Positions 32,004-40,959 of a DNA stretch of 64,000 bases are shown here, in pieces. Source of the stretch: Eubacterium sulci ATCC 35585 (GTDB taxonomy: Bacteria > Bacillota > Clostridia > Peptostreptococcales > Anaerovoracaceae); NCBI GenBank assembly GCA_001189495.1, contig CP012068.1, positions 372,001 to 436,000 on the forward strand, read 5' to 3'. The notes under the pieces were generated by a model, which was given only the letters and a program-made list of their open reading frames with translations, had not been told where the DNA came from and made no database searches. The position numbers were made by a program, and so were the translations under genes. Every line of letters starts with the position of its first letter. Position 1 is the first letter of the stretch.

Positions 32004-33386
32004 ATGTCAGATAATAATAGCCCTAGCGGATTAAGGAAAGAACTGAAATTATCGAATATGATAACGATGGCTGCAGGTGGAATGATTGCAGCATGGATGG
32101 TCGAGATAAAACTTTGGTATGAGTTAAGTGGCCCAGGATCTGTGTTTGCCTTACTTACTTTGGCAATTTTGATTTTACCACTCTGCTTTATATATTCAGA
32201 AATGTCAAGTATGATGCCTTATGCTGGAGGACAGAATATATGGGTATCGAATGCGCTCGGTAAAAACTCTGGATTTGCAGCATTTTGGATGATAATGCTA
32301 CTGTATATTATGGCAATGCCTACAGTAGCATATGGTATTGCGAGCATGATGGGATATATATTCCCAATTACTACACTTCAAGTAAAAATACTCGCAGCTG
32401 CAATAATAATATTTTGGTTTTTCCTTACGAACAGGGAAATTAAGGTGCTAGCAAAATTACAATCAATATTATTTTGGAGTACTTTAATTATATCTCTGTC
32501 CGCAGATATATACTTTATTCTTAGCGGTAAATGGCACCTCTCAACTATAACTCCTATGTTTACCCATGGAGTTTCAGGTTGGGCAGCAGCGGTTGGACTT
32601 TTAGTAATGAAATTTGTAGGCTTTGACATCATTCCACAGCTTTCAGAGGAATCCGATTTTCCTAAAAAGGACTTATGGAAGGCATTTGTTGGCTCTATAG
32701 GTTGTACAGTTTTAGTTTACGGACTAGCTGTAATAGCAGTTGGTGGTGTTGTGTCTAGTGAATGGGTTGCAAATACAGATATCGTTGATCCTAGAGTCGC
32801 AGATATTTGTGGGGCACATTGGTTAGGTCTTTTGATTGTTATTATGGGTACTGGTACATGTATAACTACACTATCATCCTTTTGGCTTAGCGCATCACGT
32901 ATTCTATACGGTGCAGCAAAACAACACCAAGTAACACAAAGATTCACTAATCTAAACAAATTTGGGCAACCACAGTTCGCAAACTTGATTGTTGGAATCC
33001 TATCAATATTCTTTACTGTATTTGCACCAGATGCATGGATCAATTATATCTATACAATATATGGAGTAGCTGCTGGCGCAGTATACTTACTAGTAACAAT
33101 ATCATTCTTAAAGACAAGACAGAAACACCATGAGTGGGAAAGACCTTTCAGATTAAAGTTTGGTAAATTCTTTGGAATATGGTCAATTTGCTTCTGCTTC
33201 TGGGTTCTGTATGTATCTATCAAAGAGATGAATCTTGGCGCTTGGATTGTAATGCTAGTATATGTTCTTCTTGGACTTGCATTCTGGGGATATATGAAAC
33301 ATATGCAAAAAGCTGATCCTGAAGGATGGAAACCAGTTACAATATCGCCTGATACAGTAGGGCATGAAACAGACGTATTGAATTAG
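32004..33386 (+). CDS. APC-superfamily amino acid/amine permease
   Basis: This 460-residue membrane protein has about twelve transmembrane segments. The first region MITMAAGGMIAAWMVEIKLWY holds an AGGMI/GxG-type unwound helix typical of APC transporters. GGQNIWVSNALGKNSGFAAF and GFDIIPQLSEESDFPKKDLW are family blocks. SD AAGGAGG. It is part of the sigma-54 operon, with no other promoter visible between it and the hydrolase. The substrate is likely an amino acid, amide or polyamine-like compound used as nitrogen or carbon source. Confidence 0.85.
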   Translation: MSDNNSPSGLRKELKLSNMITMAAGGMIAAWMVEIKLWYELSGPGSVFALLTLAILILPLCFIYSEMSSMMPYAGGQNIWVSNALGKNSGFAAFWMIMLLYIMAMPTVAYGIASMMGYIFPITTLQVKILAAAIIIFWFFLTNREIKVLAKLQSILFWSTLIISLSADIYFILSGKWHLSTITPMFTHGVSGWAAAVGLLVMKFVGFDIIPQLSEESDFPKKDLWKAFVGSIGCTVLVYGLAVIAVGGVVSSEWVANTDIVDPRVADICGAHWLGLLIVIMGTGTCITTLSSFWLSASRILYGAAKQHQVTQRFTNLNKFGQPQFANLIVGILSIFFTVFAPDAWINYIYTIYGVAAGAVYLLVTISFLKTRQKHHEWERPFRLKFGKFFGIWSICFCFWVLYVSIKEMNLGAWIVMLVYVLLGLAFWGYMKHMQKADPEGWKPVTISPDTVGHETDVLN

Positions 33387-33415
33387 CTGGATATAAACAA
33401 AGTAAGTAAAACACA

Positions 33416-33440
33416 GTAACAACATTATATTTTTGGTAAC
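33416..33440 (+). promoter_or_regulatory. Pair of GTAAC sites upstream of the sensor kinase
   Basis: GTAAC at 33416-33420 and GGTAAC at 33435-33440 repeat the half-site found in the cluster at 31066-31145. They could let the activator control its own kinase gene. No -24/-12 promoter is visible in 33441-33526. Confidence 0.4.
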
Positions 33441-33526
33441 TATAATTAGTTCAATATTACTACTATTACATCAAATGTATGGTAGTATATTGTATAAATA
33501 AATACGCCACATAGAGGAGGTGCAAG

Positions 33527-35818
33527 ATGGGAAGACGGAATTTTAAGGACTCGATGGTTACAAGACTGATTTTAGTTTTCCTAGTAGGCAATATCTTTTA
33601 TGTGGCGTTGTTTGCTATTTTGTCGTCGTATCAAACACGCAACAAGTCGGAACAATATGCAATAAATAATTTAGAGGAGATTATAAAGGAAAAAAGCCAG
33701 TTAATATCTGAAGGCTTTACTCAAATAGAGGATAATACCATTTCTTTAGGAATATGGTATCAAAAAATATATATCAATTCTGATGAAGAAAAATATAAAG
33801 AACTCCCAAAAGGATATATAAGGAATGAAAATGGAACAATAAGTAGATTAAAAAATGGAGCTTTAAGTAAAGGAGAACAAAGCGCCCTATATGTTGCAAG
33901 TAACATAAAAGAGGACTCTTCTCTATACCGTGATATTGCAATTTCTGAGGAATTGGATGATGCATTCGCCAAGGTTGTTGAAAATAGAATGGTTACATGG
34001 GCATATTTGATTGATAAAAATAATGTACTAAGGTGTTTGCCATATAGTGATTTAACAGCACAATTTACAAGTGATCATGACCAAAGAAAAGATCCTTTTT
34101 ATATAGATGCAAATGAAAAGAATAATCCAAGACGTGAGGCAGTCTGGACAGCTCCATATTCTGATTACCTGAGAACTGGTTGGACAATTACATGTTCATA
34201 TCCAATTTATAATAAAGACGACGAATTTTATGGTGTTGTTTGTATTGATTTATCGTTACTTAAATTAGGAGAGCAATACTTTAAGGATTTTTCAATAGGT
34301 AAAACCGGTAAAATATACTGGCTAACAAAGGAAGGAAACATATATTATCAATCTGGGATGACTGGCGACGAACATCAGGGGCGTTTATACTCAAAAAATA
34401 TATTTGATGAAGAGAAGATGGGTTCTGACAAAAGAACTGCTATGAAAAGTGCATTAAAAGGTGATTCTACAACTTATATGTATACGGTTAAAGGTAGTCA
34501 GAAAATACTATTCTCATCAAAAGTAAACGATACGGATACAGTTTTATTATTTGAAGTTGATAGGAGCGAATTTATACCAGGGAAATCACTAGATGCAAAT
34601 TTGCTTTTGATTTTATTGCTAACGGCAATTCTAATGGGAGTTGGATTTCTAACATGGCTTAAACATAGCTTTTCAATACCTATGCAGGGGCTTGTTGCTC
34701 GTGCTAATAAGATATCAAATGGGGATTATAGCTTATGTGAAATAGAAACTAAAAGTGATTTACTGGAAGTGAGAGAACTGAATCGTGCGTTTACTGCAAT
34801 GAATGCAAGTATAGGCAGTTATACAAAGTCATTATCTGAGAAAAACCAGGAAATAAATACGATATTAGAAACAATTGAAGGAGCGCTCCTTATAGTTAAG
34901 AGTGATGGATCCATTGTAGTTGCGACAAGAGAATCTGTAGCGGTTACACCTGAGATAATAGAGAAAACCTTAAAGGGGCTAAAAGCACATCCTCAAATTA
35001 AAAGTGAACAAATTGTATCTGGTACAGAAGTGTATAGAAATACATACTATCCAATATGTGATAGCGCAGGAAAGCTTACGGAAATGGTTGTAAGTAGTAA
35101 CTGTGTAACGCAAAGTGTACTTTTAGAAAAAGAAGTTCAGCAAATGGAAAAAATGGCAGGGATAGGCCAGTTTGCTGCCGCTATAGTTCATGAATTGAAA
35201 AATCATCTAGCTGTAATAAAAGGCGCAGTGTATATTTTGTCAATGTCAAATCAAAGTAGAGATATCAAAGAGGAGGTTGATAGAATTGAAAGAGCAGCGG
35301 ATGAAGCTGAAAAAGTAATATATACACTGCTTGACTACAGCAGGGATGATGAAAAAATGGAAATGGTCCATGTTGGAACAGTAATAAAACAAATTCTATT
35401 GTTATCAAGAAAAACACTTATAAGGCAAAACATTGAAGTAAAGGAGATGATTGATGACGATTGCTATATAAATATGGGAAGTCCAGAAGCGTTAAAGGTA
35501 ATACTGCAAAATATTATCATAAATGCAATACAAGCAATTAGTGAGGACGGACTAATTGATATATTCTGTGGCAGAAAAGATGAAACCATAGTAGTGATTG
35601 TTAAAAATAATGGAGAACCTATTCCTAGCGAACTCAGGGAAAAAATATTTGATCCTTTCTATACTACAAAAGCTGATGGAAATGGCATAGGACTATGGAT
35701 TACGAGGCGCTTGACGGACGCACTCGGTGGAAGTGTTAAGGTATTGGAAGATGATCAAAATATGACGGAATTTGAAATCGTTTTACCAGTTAAATGTGGT
35801 AGAACAGACATGAGGTGA
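33527..35818 (+). CDS. Membrane sensor histidine kinase (Cache-HAMP-PAS-like-HisKA-HATPase)
   Basis: This 763-residue kinase has a membrane segment at about 13-33 and an extracellular dCache-type domain at about 40-350 (FYGVVCIDLSLLKLGEQYF and GKTGKIYWLTKEGNIYYQSG). A second membrane segment at about 357-380 and HAMP at about 382-435 follow. A short PAS-like region spans 440-520. HisKA has the phospho-His in AAIVHELKNHLAVIKG, and HATPase_c has the N box NIIINAIQAI and a G box with GNGIGLWITRRL. Cache kinases often bind amino acids or small organic acids, fitting control of uptake of the permease substrate. GAGGAGGTG precedes ATG. Its end overlaps the regulator SD. Confidence 0.92.
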   Translation: MGRRNFKDSMVTRLILVFLVGNIFYVALFAILSSYQTRNKSEQYAINNLEEIIKEKSQLISEGFTQIEDNTISLGIWYQKIYINSDEEKYKELPKGYIRNENGTISRLKNGALSKGEQSALYVASNIKEDSSLYRDIAISEELDDAFAKVVENRMVTWAYLIDKNNVLRCLPYSDLTAQFTSDHDQRKDPFYIDANEKNNPRREAVWTAPYSDYLRTGWTITCSYPIYNKDDEFYGVVCIDLSLLKLGEQYFKDFSIGKTGKIYWLTKEGNIYYQSGMTGDEHQGRLYSKNIFDEEKMGSDKRTAMKSALKGDSTTYMYTVKGSQKILFSSKVNDTDTVLLFEVDRSEFIPGKSLDANLLLILLLTAILMGVGFLTWLKHSFSIPMQGLVARANKISNGDYSLCEIETKSDLLEVRELNRAFTAMNASIGSYTKSLSEKNQEINTILETIEGALLIVKSDGSIVVATRESVAVTPEIIEKTLKGLKAHPQIKSEQIVSGTEVYRNTYYPICDSAGKLTEMVVSSNCVTQSVLLEKEVQQMEKMAGIGQFAAAIVHELKNHLAVIKGAVYILSMSNQSRDIKEEVDRIERAADEAEKVIYTLLDYSRDDEKMEMVHVGTVIKQILLLSRKTLIRQNIEVKEMIDDDCYINMGSPEALKVILQNIIINAIQAISEDGLIDIFCGRKDETIVVIVKNNGEPIPSELREKIFDPFYTTKADGNGIGLWITRRLTDALGGSVKVLEDDQNMTEFEIVLPVKCGRTDMR

Positions 35819-35823
35819 AAAGA

Positions 35824-37185
35824 ATGATCAGAAATTCAATTTTATTGGTGGATGACGATCAAGAATTGTTGAAAGTCTACCGTAAGATATTTGAGCTAAA
35901 GGGATTTTCGGTTAAGACGGCAGAAAACGGTTTTTATGCATTAGAGATAATGGAAAAACACGAAATCACAGTTGTTGTTCTTGACATTATAATGCCAAAA
36001 ATGGATGGAATGGAAGCACTCGTGCAAATCAAGAAAAGGTGGCCGATGACAGAGGTTATTATGCTTACAGCGGAGGGCACTATTCCAGGAGCAGTTGAAG
36101 CTGTAAAGAAAGGTGCATATACCTATTTCATTAAGCCAGTAGATATTGACGAGTTGATAGTAACTGTAATAAAAGCACAGGAACTTGCTAATGTGCGTAT
36201 GGAAAATAGTCAGCTAAAACAACATATCTGCTCAATATCAGCCACCAATAAATTGATTGGAGAAAGCGACGCAGCCAGAAAAATGAGAGAAGAGGCTATA
36301 ACGATTGGAAGAACGATGGCATCGGTCCTTATCACGGGAGAGAGTGGAACTGGTAAGGAGGTAATGGCTCATCTAATTCATCAATGTAGTGAAAGAGCTG
36401 ATAAACCGTTTGTTTCTGTTAATTGTGCAGCATTTAATGAAAATCTAATAGAAAGTGAACTTTTTGGCAGTGAAAAGGGTGCATATACTGGTGCTGAAAA
36501 ACGTAGAAAAGGAAGATTTGAACTAGCGGATGGCGGAACCATTTTCTTTGATGAGATAGGTGAATTGAGCTTAAACATGCAAACAAAATTACTACGAGTT
36601 TTACAGGAAAAAACCTTCGAGCGAGTAGGAGGAAGCGAAACTATTCAAAGTAATTTTAGGCTTATTTCTGCAACAAATGCTGATTTAAAACAGGAAATAG
36701 AAGCAGGCAGGTTCCGGCTAGATCTATACTATAGGCTTAACATACTGCCTATTGAAATTCCCCCTCTTAGGGAAAGGAGACAAGATATTCCTTTGCTTGC
36801 AAACTATTTTATCGAGACTATATCAAAAGAAATGGGACGTAAAATTGATTCTATAGAAGTAAGTGTTATGCAAATGCTGAAGAAATATTCGTGGCCAGGA
36901 AACATACGTGAGCTTAGAAATATAATTGAGCGACTTGTGGTTATGGCGCAAGACGGAAAAATTAGTGGAGATGACCTTCCGTTAGAAATTCAAGAGATAG
37001 ATTCTGATATGAATAGAGTTTTTAGTGAAGACCTAAAAGGAGCTACCCAAGACTTCGAGAAGGAATATATTATGGAAATTATGCGTCGTAACAGCTGGAA
37101 TGTTACTAAAGCTTCACGCGAGATGAATATAGCTAGAAAAACTCTATACAAAAAATTAAATGACTACGGAATAAAATACAGATGA
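35824..37185 (+). CDS. NtrC-family sigma-54 response regulator
   Basis: This 453-residue regulator has a receiver domain at about 5-118 (phospho-acceptor Asp54 in VVVLDIIMPKMDG). The AAA+ domain at about 140-370 carries Walker A TGESGTGKEV, the sigma-54 contact loop GAYTGA (GAFTGA with F to Y) and Walker B GGTIFFDEIGEL. A Fis-type HTH ends the protein (WNVTKASREMNIARKTLYKKL). ATG 35824 lies 6 bases after GAGGTG. A GTG at 35815 is also in frame. It pairs with the adjacent kinase. The sigma-54 promoter at 31221 and the GTAAC cluster are its probable targets. rpoN is not in the window. Confidence 0.93.
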   Translation: MIRNSILLVDDDQELLKVYRKIFELKGFSVKTAENGFYALEIMEKHEITVVVLDIIMPKMDGMEALVQIKKRWPMTEVIMLTAEGTIPGAVEAVKKGAYTYFIKPVDIDELIVTVIKAQELANVRMENSQLKQHICSISATNKLIGESDAARKMREEAITIGRTMASVLITGESGTGKEVMAHLIHQCSERADKPFVSVNCAAFNENLIESELFGSEKGAYTGAEKRRKGRFELADGGTIFFDEIGELSLNMQTKLLRVLQEKTFERVGGSETIQSNFRLISATNADLKQEIEAGRFRLDLYYRLNILPIEIPPLRERRQDIPLLANYFIETISKEMGRKIDSIEVSVMQMLKKYSWPGNIRELRNIIERLVVMAQDGKISGDDLPLEIQEIDSDMNRVFSEDLKGATQDFEKEYIMEIMRRNSWNVTKASREMNIARKTLYKKLNDYGIKYR

Positions 37186-37211
37186 TAGTGGTGTTTTGCT
37201 AACAACTTTAT

Positions 37212-37281
37212 GCCACACTTAACGTTCTTTTCTTTGATGCGTAGAACCCATTTTAGACTGTAAGTTAGGTGTGGCTTTTTT
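37212..37281 (+). terminator. Long-loop terminator after the response regulator
   Basis: GCCACACTTAAC (37212-37223) pairs with GTTAGGTGTGGC (37264-37275), one wobble, followed by six T. The loop is 40 bases long. Confidence 0.7.
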
Positions 37282-37364
37282 AATTATATTTTGGTGCAAT
37301 TTGCAACAATGATATAAAAAAATTAAATGCGTGTATGCATTGAAAAATAAACATATATAAGGGG

Positions 37365-37392
37365 TTGAATTTTAGCGTATTAGGTATATACT
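37365..37392 (+). promoter_or_regulatory. Promoter of the first ArsB/NhaD-type gene
   Basis: TTGAAT (37365-37370) and TATACT (37387-37392) have a 16-base spacer. The GGTATATA context is shared with the promoter of the second copy. Confidence 0.6.
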
Positions 37393-37416
37393 AATGCTTT
37401 ATTAGGAGAGTAATAT

Positions 37417-38679
37417 ATGGGACTTTTAACAGTTTTAGTTTTTTTGGGTGTAATGGTTTTGATAACAACCGAAAGAGTGCACCGAACTGCAGCTGCCCTT
37501 GTTGGTGCGGCAGTGCTCATGCTTGCAAAGGTTTTTAGCTTTGATGAAGCTCTTGAGTATGTAGATTTTAATACCATAGGCGTACTGGTTGGAATGATGC
37601 TGTTTGTCGCAGTTATCAAGGAATCGGGGATGTTTGAATACGTTGCTATCAAGTCGGCGAAGCTTGTAAATGCTGATCCTTGGAAGATGATGGTTATATT
37701 TGTCATAATTACAGCTGTGCTATCGTCATGCCTTGACAATGTTACTACGGTTCTCTTAGTTGGACCAATGACAATTGCTATATCCAATCTGCTTGAGGTA
37801 AACCCAGTGCCTTACCTTCTCATGCAAATTCTTGCATCCAATGTCGGAGGTACGGCTACTTTGATTGGTGACCCACCTAATATAATGATCGGAAGTGCAA
37901 CGGGACTTACCTTCCTTGACTTCGTCAAGAACACAGGTGGTGCAGTTGTTCTAGTTCTAATCGTACAGATTATTATGATGAAGTTCATGTATAAGAAGTC
38001 GATTACAGCTACCGAAGAGGCTAAGGCTAAGGTTATGGCTCTCGATGAGAAAAAGGCGATAACCGACCTAAGGTTAATGAAGATAGGAATAGGCGTAATC
38101 ATATACATAATCGTAGGTTTTTTGCTACATGATAAGCTTGGAATACAGTCTGCGGTAATTGCACTTTCAGCAGCGGCCTTTATGCTGATTGTGAAAGGTA
38201 AGAAAGTAGAGTCTTTGATAGAAGATGTTGAGTGGCCTACGATTTTGTTCTTCATATCGCTATTTATAATCGTTGGCGGAATGCAAAAGACGGGTATCAT
38301 AAAAGCGATGTCAGAGGCTTTGATTGATTTCACAGAGGGGCATGAGCTTCTTACAATTCTCGTAATCCTTTGGGCGTCAGCAATCATTTCGTCGATACTT
38401 GATAACATACCTTTTGTTGCGACCATGATACCTTTGATTCTTGCGATGAAGGCTCAGGGCATGGACGTTGAGCTTCTCTGGTGGGCTCTGTCACTAGGTG
38501 CTTGCCTAGGCGGTAACGGAACTCTTGTAGGTGCATCAGCAAACGTTGTTTTATCTGATATCAGTAACAAACACGGACATCCAATCACATTTAAAAGCTA
38601 CTTCAAGGTTGGATTTCCTTTCATGATTGCATCGGTATTTGTTTCGATGATCGTACTTATTATAAAAGCGTATATATAG
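37417..38679 (+). CDS. ArsB/NhaD-type ion transporter, copy 1
   Basis: This 420-residue membrane protein of the ion-transporter superfamily has about eleven hydrophobic segments. Family motifs are SSCLDNVTTVLLVGPMTIAI, SNVGGTATLIGDPPNIMIGS and, in the second half, SLGACLGGNGTLVGASANVV. The duplicated SNVGGTATLIGDPPN/GGNGTLVGASAN hairpins form the transport site. Relatives move arsenite, Na+/H+ or organic anions. Which one applies is not decidable here, and no ArsR-type gene is nearby. AGGAGAG precedes ATG. It is about 70 percent identical by eye to the next gene. Confidence 0.85.
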   Translation: MGLLTVLVFLGVMVLITTERVHRTAAALVGAAVLMLAKVFSFDEALEYVDFNTIGVLVGMMLFVAVIKESGMFEYVAIKSAKLVNADPWKMMVIFVIITAVLSSCLDNVTTVLLVGPMTIAISNLLEVNPVPYLLMQILASNVGGTATLIGDPPNIMIGSATGLTFLDFVKNTGGAVVLVLIVQIIMMKFMYKKSITATEEAKAKVMALDEKKAITDLRLMKIGIGVIIYIIVGFLLHDKLGIQSAVIALSAAAFMLIVKGKKVESLIEDVEWPTILFFISLFIIVGGMQKTGIIKAMSEALIDFTEGHELLTILVILWASAIISSILDNIPFVATMIPLILAMKAQGMDVELLWWALSLGACLGGNGTLVGASANVVLSDISNKHGHPITFKSYFKVGFPFMIASVFVSMIVLIIKAYI

Positions 38680-38694
38680 GGCTAGTTTGATTTA

Positions 38695-38722
38695 TTGCAT
38701 TTTGATAAAAAAGGTATATAAT
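38695..38722 (+). promoter_or_regulatory. Promoter of the second ArsB/NhaD-type gene
   Basis: TTGCAT (38695-38700) and TATAAT (38717-38722) have a 16-base spacer. It lies in the 47-base gap after copy 1, so the two copies can be expressed separately. Confidence 0.6.
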
Positions 38723-38726
38723 TGCT

Positions 38727-40007
38727 TTGTCAGGAGGAGGAATAATGGAAATAATATCAATACTTGTCTTTCTTGGCGTTATGGTTTTGATAACGACGGG
38801 AAAGATAGATAGCACACTTTCAGCGCTTATCGGTGCGGCAGTGATTTTGCTCACCAAGGTGCTTAGCTTTGATGAAGCAATTAAGTATGTTGATTTTGAC
38901 ACGATAGGCGTGCTTGTTGGCATGATGCTATTCATAGCAGTGCTAAAGCAGTCTGGAATGTTTGAATACATAGCTATCAAAGCGGCTAAGAAGGTAAATG
39001 CTGACCCTTGGAAAATCATGATAATCTTTGTGATTATTACAGCAGTTTTATCTTCTTGCCTAGACAATGTTACGACGGTTCTTCTAGTTGGACCTATGAC
39101 GATTGCTATTGCAAGAATGCTAGAGGTGAATCCAGTACCATACCTTTTAATGCTTATCTTCTCATCAAATGTTGGAGGTACAGCTACTTTGATAGGTGAC
39201 CCACCAAATATAATGATTGGAAGTGCTGCAGGACTATCCTTTATGGACTTTATGATGAACACGGGACTTGCTGTTGTGTTAGTAATCGCAGTTCAGATCA
39301 TCATGATGAAGTTTCTTTACAAGAAATCTACGGTGGCAACTGAAGAAGCAAGAGCAAAGGTAATGGCACTAGATGAGAATAAGTCTATAACAGATGCTAG
39401 ACTTATGAAGATAGGTATAGTTCTTATAGGACTCATAATAATAGGATTTCTCGCTCATGATAAGCTAGGAGTTCAGCCAGCTGTAATTGCGCTTTCAGCA
39501 GCTACAATTATAATGCTACTTAGCGGAAAGAAAGCTGAGCATGTAATAGAAGATGTGGAGTGGTCGACGATACTCTTTTTCATAGCGCTTTTTGTTATCG
39601 TAGGTGGAATGGAAAAGACTGGTGTTATATCGGCTATATCAAAGGGAATAATCAGCTTTACAGAAGGACATGAAATAATTACAATACTAGTAATACTCTG
39701 GGCTTCGGCGCTTGTTTCATCGGTACTAAATAACATACCTTTTGTGGCTGCGATGATACCTTTGATTATCTCAATGAAAAATCAGGGTATGGATGTAGAG
39801 CTTCTATGGTGGGCGCTATCACTAGGTGCATGCCTAGGTGGAAACGGAACTTTGATCGGCGCTTCGGCTAATGTAGTGCTATCAGATATCAGTAACAAGC
39901 ATGGGTACCCTATTACATTTGCAAGCTATCTGAAGGTAGGATTTCCTTTTATGATACTTTCAATACTTGTATCAACTATAGTACTTCTTATTAAGGCATA
40001 TATATAA
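38727..40007 (+). CDS. ArsB/NhaD-type ion transporter, copy 2
   Basis: This 426-residue paralogue of the preceding gene has the same motif set (SSCLDNVTTVLLVG, SNVGGTATLIGDPPNIMIGS, SLGACLGGNGTLIGASANVV). Differences concentrate in the cytosolic linker and outer membrane segments. For example, SILDNIPF in copy 1 is SVLNNIPF here. Because the adjacent DN to NN change touches a conserved charged residue of the membrane domain, the two copies may differ in coupling ion or substrate. ATG at 38745 (MEIISILVFLG) after GGAGGAGGAAT is a better start than the longer frame. The next gene begins 12 bases after its stop. Confidence 0.82.
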   Translation: MSGGGIMEIISILVFLGVMVLITTGKIDSTLSALIGAAVILLTKVLSFDEAIKYVDFDTIGVLVGMMLFIAVLKQSGMFEYIAIKAAKKVNADPWKIMIIFVIITAVLSSCLDNVTTVLLVGPMTIAIARMLEVNPVPYLLMLIFSSNVGGTATLIGDPPNIMIGSAAGLSFMDFMMNTGLAVVLVIAVQIIMMKFLYKKSTVATEEARAKVMALDENKSITDARLMKIGIVLIGLIIIGFLAHDKLGVQPAVIALSAATIIMLLSGKKAEHVIEDVEWSTILFFIALFVIVGGMEKTGVISAISKGIISFTEGHEIITILVILWASALVSSVLNNIPFVAAMIPLIISMKNQGMDVELLWWALSLGACLGGNGTLIGASANVVLSDISNKHGYPITFASYLKVGFPFMILSILVSTIVLLIKAYI

Positions 40008-40019
40008 CAGGAGGCTAAT

Positions 40020-40472
40020 ATGGATTGGACAATTAACGACATTATAAACATGATGCTCAAGCAGCTAGGTGCGACGAGTGTTAAGACTGTGCATGCGAAT
40101 ATCACAGTGGCAAAATTTGAGATAGAAGACTACAAGATGAGCTATATGTATGAGGCTCGTGAAGATGGTAGCATCTACCTATCTCGTGTTTCTCCATATC
40201 CACTTCTTCTAGGAAGATTCTTTGGAGAACAGGATGTAATAGACTATATAAGAAATGATCTTGAAAAATTCAAGAGAGCTCAAAGTAGCCATAAATTCGA
40301 GGATTATCTCGCTTTTGTAAACGAGATAACAAAGGCAAGTAGACAATTGGAGAAGCTCTTTTTGAACAATCACGTGGATGCAGATAGCCTAAAGAATCTG
40401 CTCGATGATATAGACAGAGTCAAGCTTGATCTTGCTGAAGCTGAGAAGAGCAGTACAAGGCTTGACGGATAG
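40020..40472 (+). CDS. Uncharacterised soluble protein
   Basis: This 150-residue protein is not recognised. The first part (DIINMMLKQLGATSVKTVHANITVAKFEI, GSIYLSRVSPYPLLLGRFF) looks alpha/beta. The second part from about 85 is helical and charged, and could form a coiled coil. A clear SD (CAGGAGGCTAATATG) and tight linkage to the second transporter support a real gene and possible functional coupling. No signal peptide or membrane segment is visible. Confidence 0.6.
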   Translation: MDWTINDIINMMLKQLGATSVKTVHANITVAKFEIEDYKMSYMYEAREDGSIYLSRVSPYPLLLGRFFGEQDVIDYIRNDLEKFKRAQSSHKFEDYLAFVNEITKASRQLEKLFLNNHVDADSLKNLLDDIDRVKLDLAEAEKSSTRLDG

Positions 40473-40520
40473 GCCTACTCGATCGACTTTAGAGGAATGT
40501 ATTTGGTAGGGTGGAGAATT

Positions 40521-40778
40521 ATGAACTACGTCTACATACTTCGCTGTGCGGATGGGAGTCTTTATACAGGCTGGACGAATGACCTCGAAAAGAGGGTGAA
40601 AACACATAATGCTGGCAAGGGAGCAAAGTATACCAAAACGAGGCTTCCGGTTGAGCTTGTTTACTACGAAGAATACGAAGAAAAGGGAGAGGCTCTATCG
40701 CGTGAATTCAGTATCAAAAAGCTCAAAAAAACAGCTAAAGAAAAGCTAATTTTAAAACAATATATTGATAACAATTAA
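40521..40778 (+). CDS. GIY-YIG domain protein (UPF0213/YhbQ type)
   Basis: This 85-residue single-domain protein has the GIY-YIG signature as [17 protein letters not shown]. The Arg helix ([13 protein letters not shown]), [17 protein letters not shown] with the Glu, and a Lys-rich C-terminus ending in [13 protein letters not shown] all fit this nuclease-like family of small housekeeping proteins. ATG 40521 follows GGTGGAG. The frame could extend to 40497 but lacks an SD. Biological substrate unknown. Confidence 0.88.
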   Translation: MNYVYILRCADGSLYTGWTNDLEKRVKTHNAGKGAKYTKTRLPVELVYYEEYEEKGEALSREFSIKKLKKTAKEKLILKQYIDNN

Positions 40779-40819
40779 TCAAGCGACCACAAAATATAGT
40801 GGAAGCTTGATTTTTTTTT
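40778..40819 (+). terminator. Rho-independent terminator
   Basis: ATCAAGC (40778-40784) pairs with GCTTGAT (40805-40811), an inner CCAC/GTGG helix extends it, and eight or more T residues follow. Confidence 0.88.
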
Positions 40820-40881
40820 ATTTCAATGTAGAAAAAAGCAAAAATAGCCTATTTTTATACCCATTAAGTGGGGGACTAGCC

Positions 40882-40910
40882 TTGATAGGTGGGGGAAAGT
40901 GGTATATAAT
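40882..40910 (+). promoter_or_regulatory. Promoter of the dcw cluster
   Basis: TTGATA (40882-40887) and a perfect TATAAT (40905-40910) are 17 bases apart. The word AAAGTGGTATAT (40896-40907) also occurs in the gdhA and cobW upstream regions. Confidence 0.78.
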
Positions 40911-40959
40911 TACAGTGTTAATATTTGATAATAGGTGAAGTGGCGAAAGGAGGCAGGAT

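Noticed and set aside
37293-37304. TTGGTGCAATTTGCAA as a second sigma-54 promoter
   Set aside because: Only 8 bases separate GG and GC, but the -24/-12 promoter needs 10. A terminator also precedes it.
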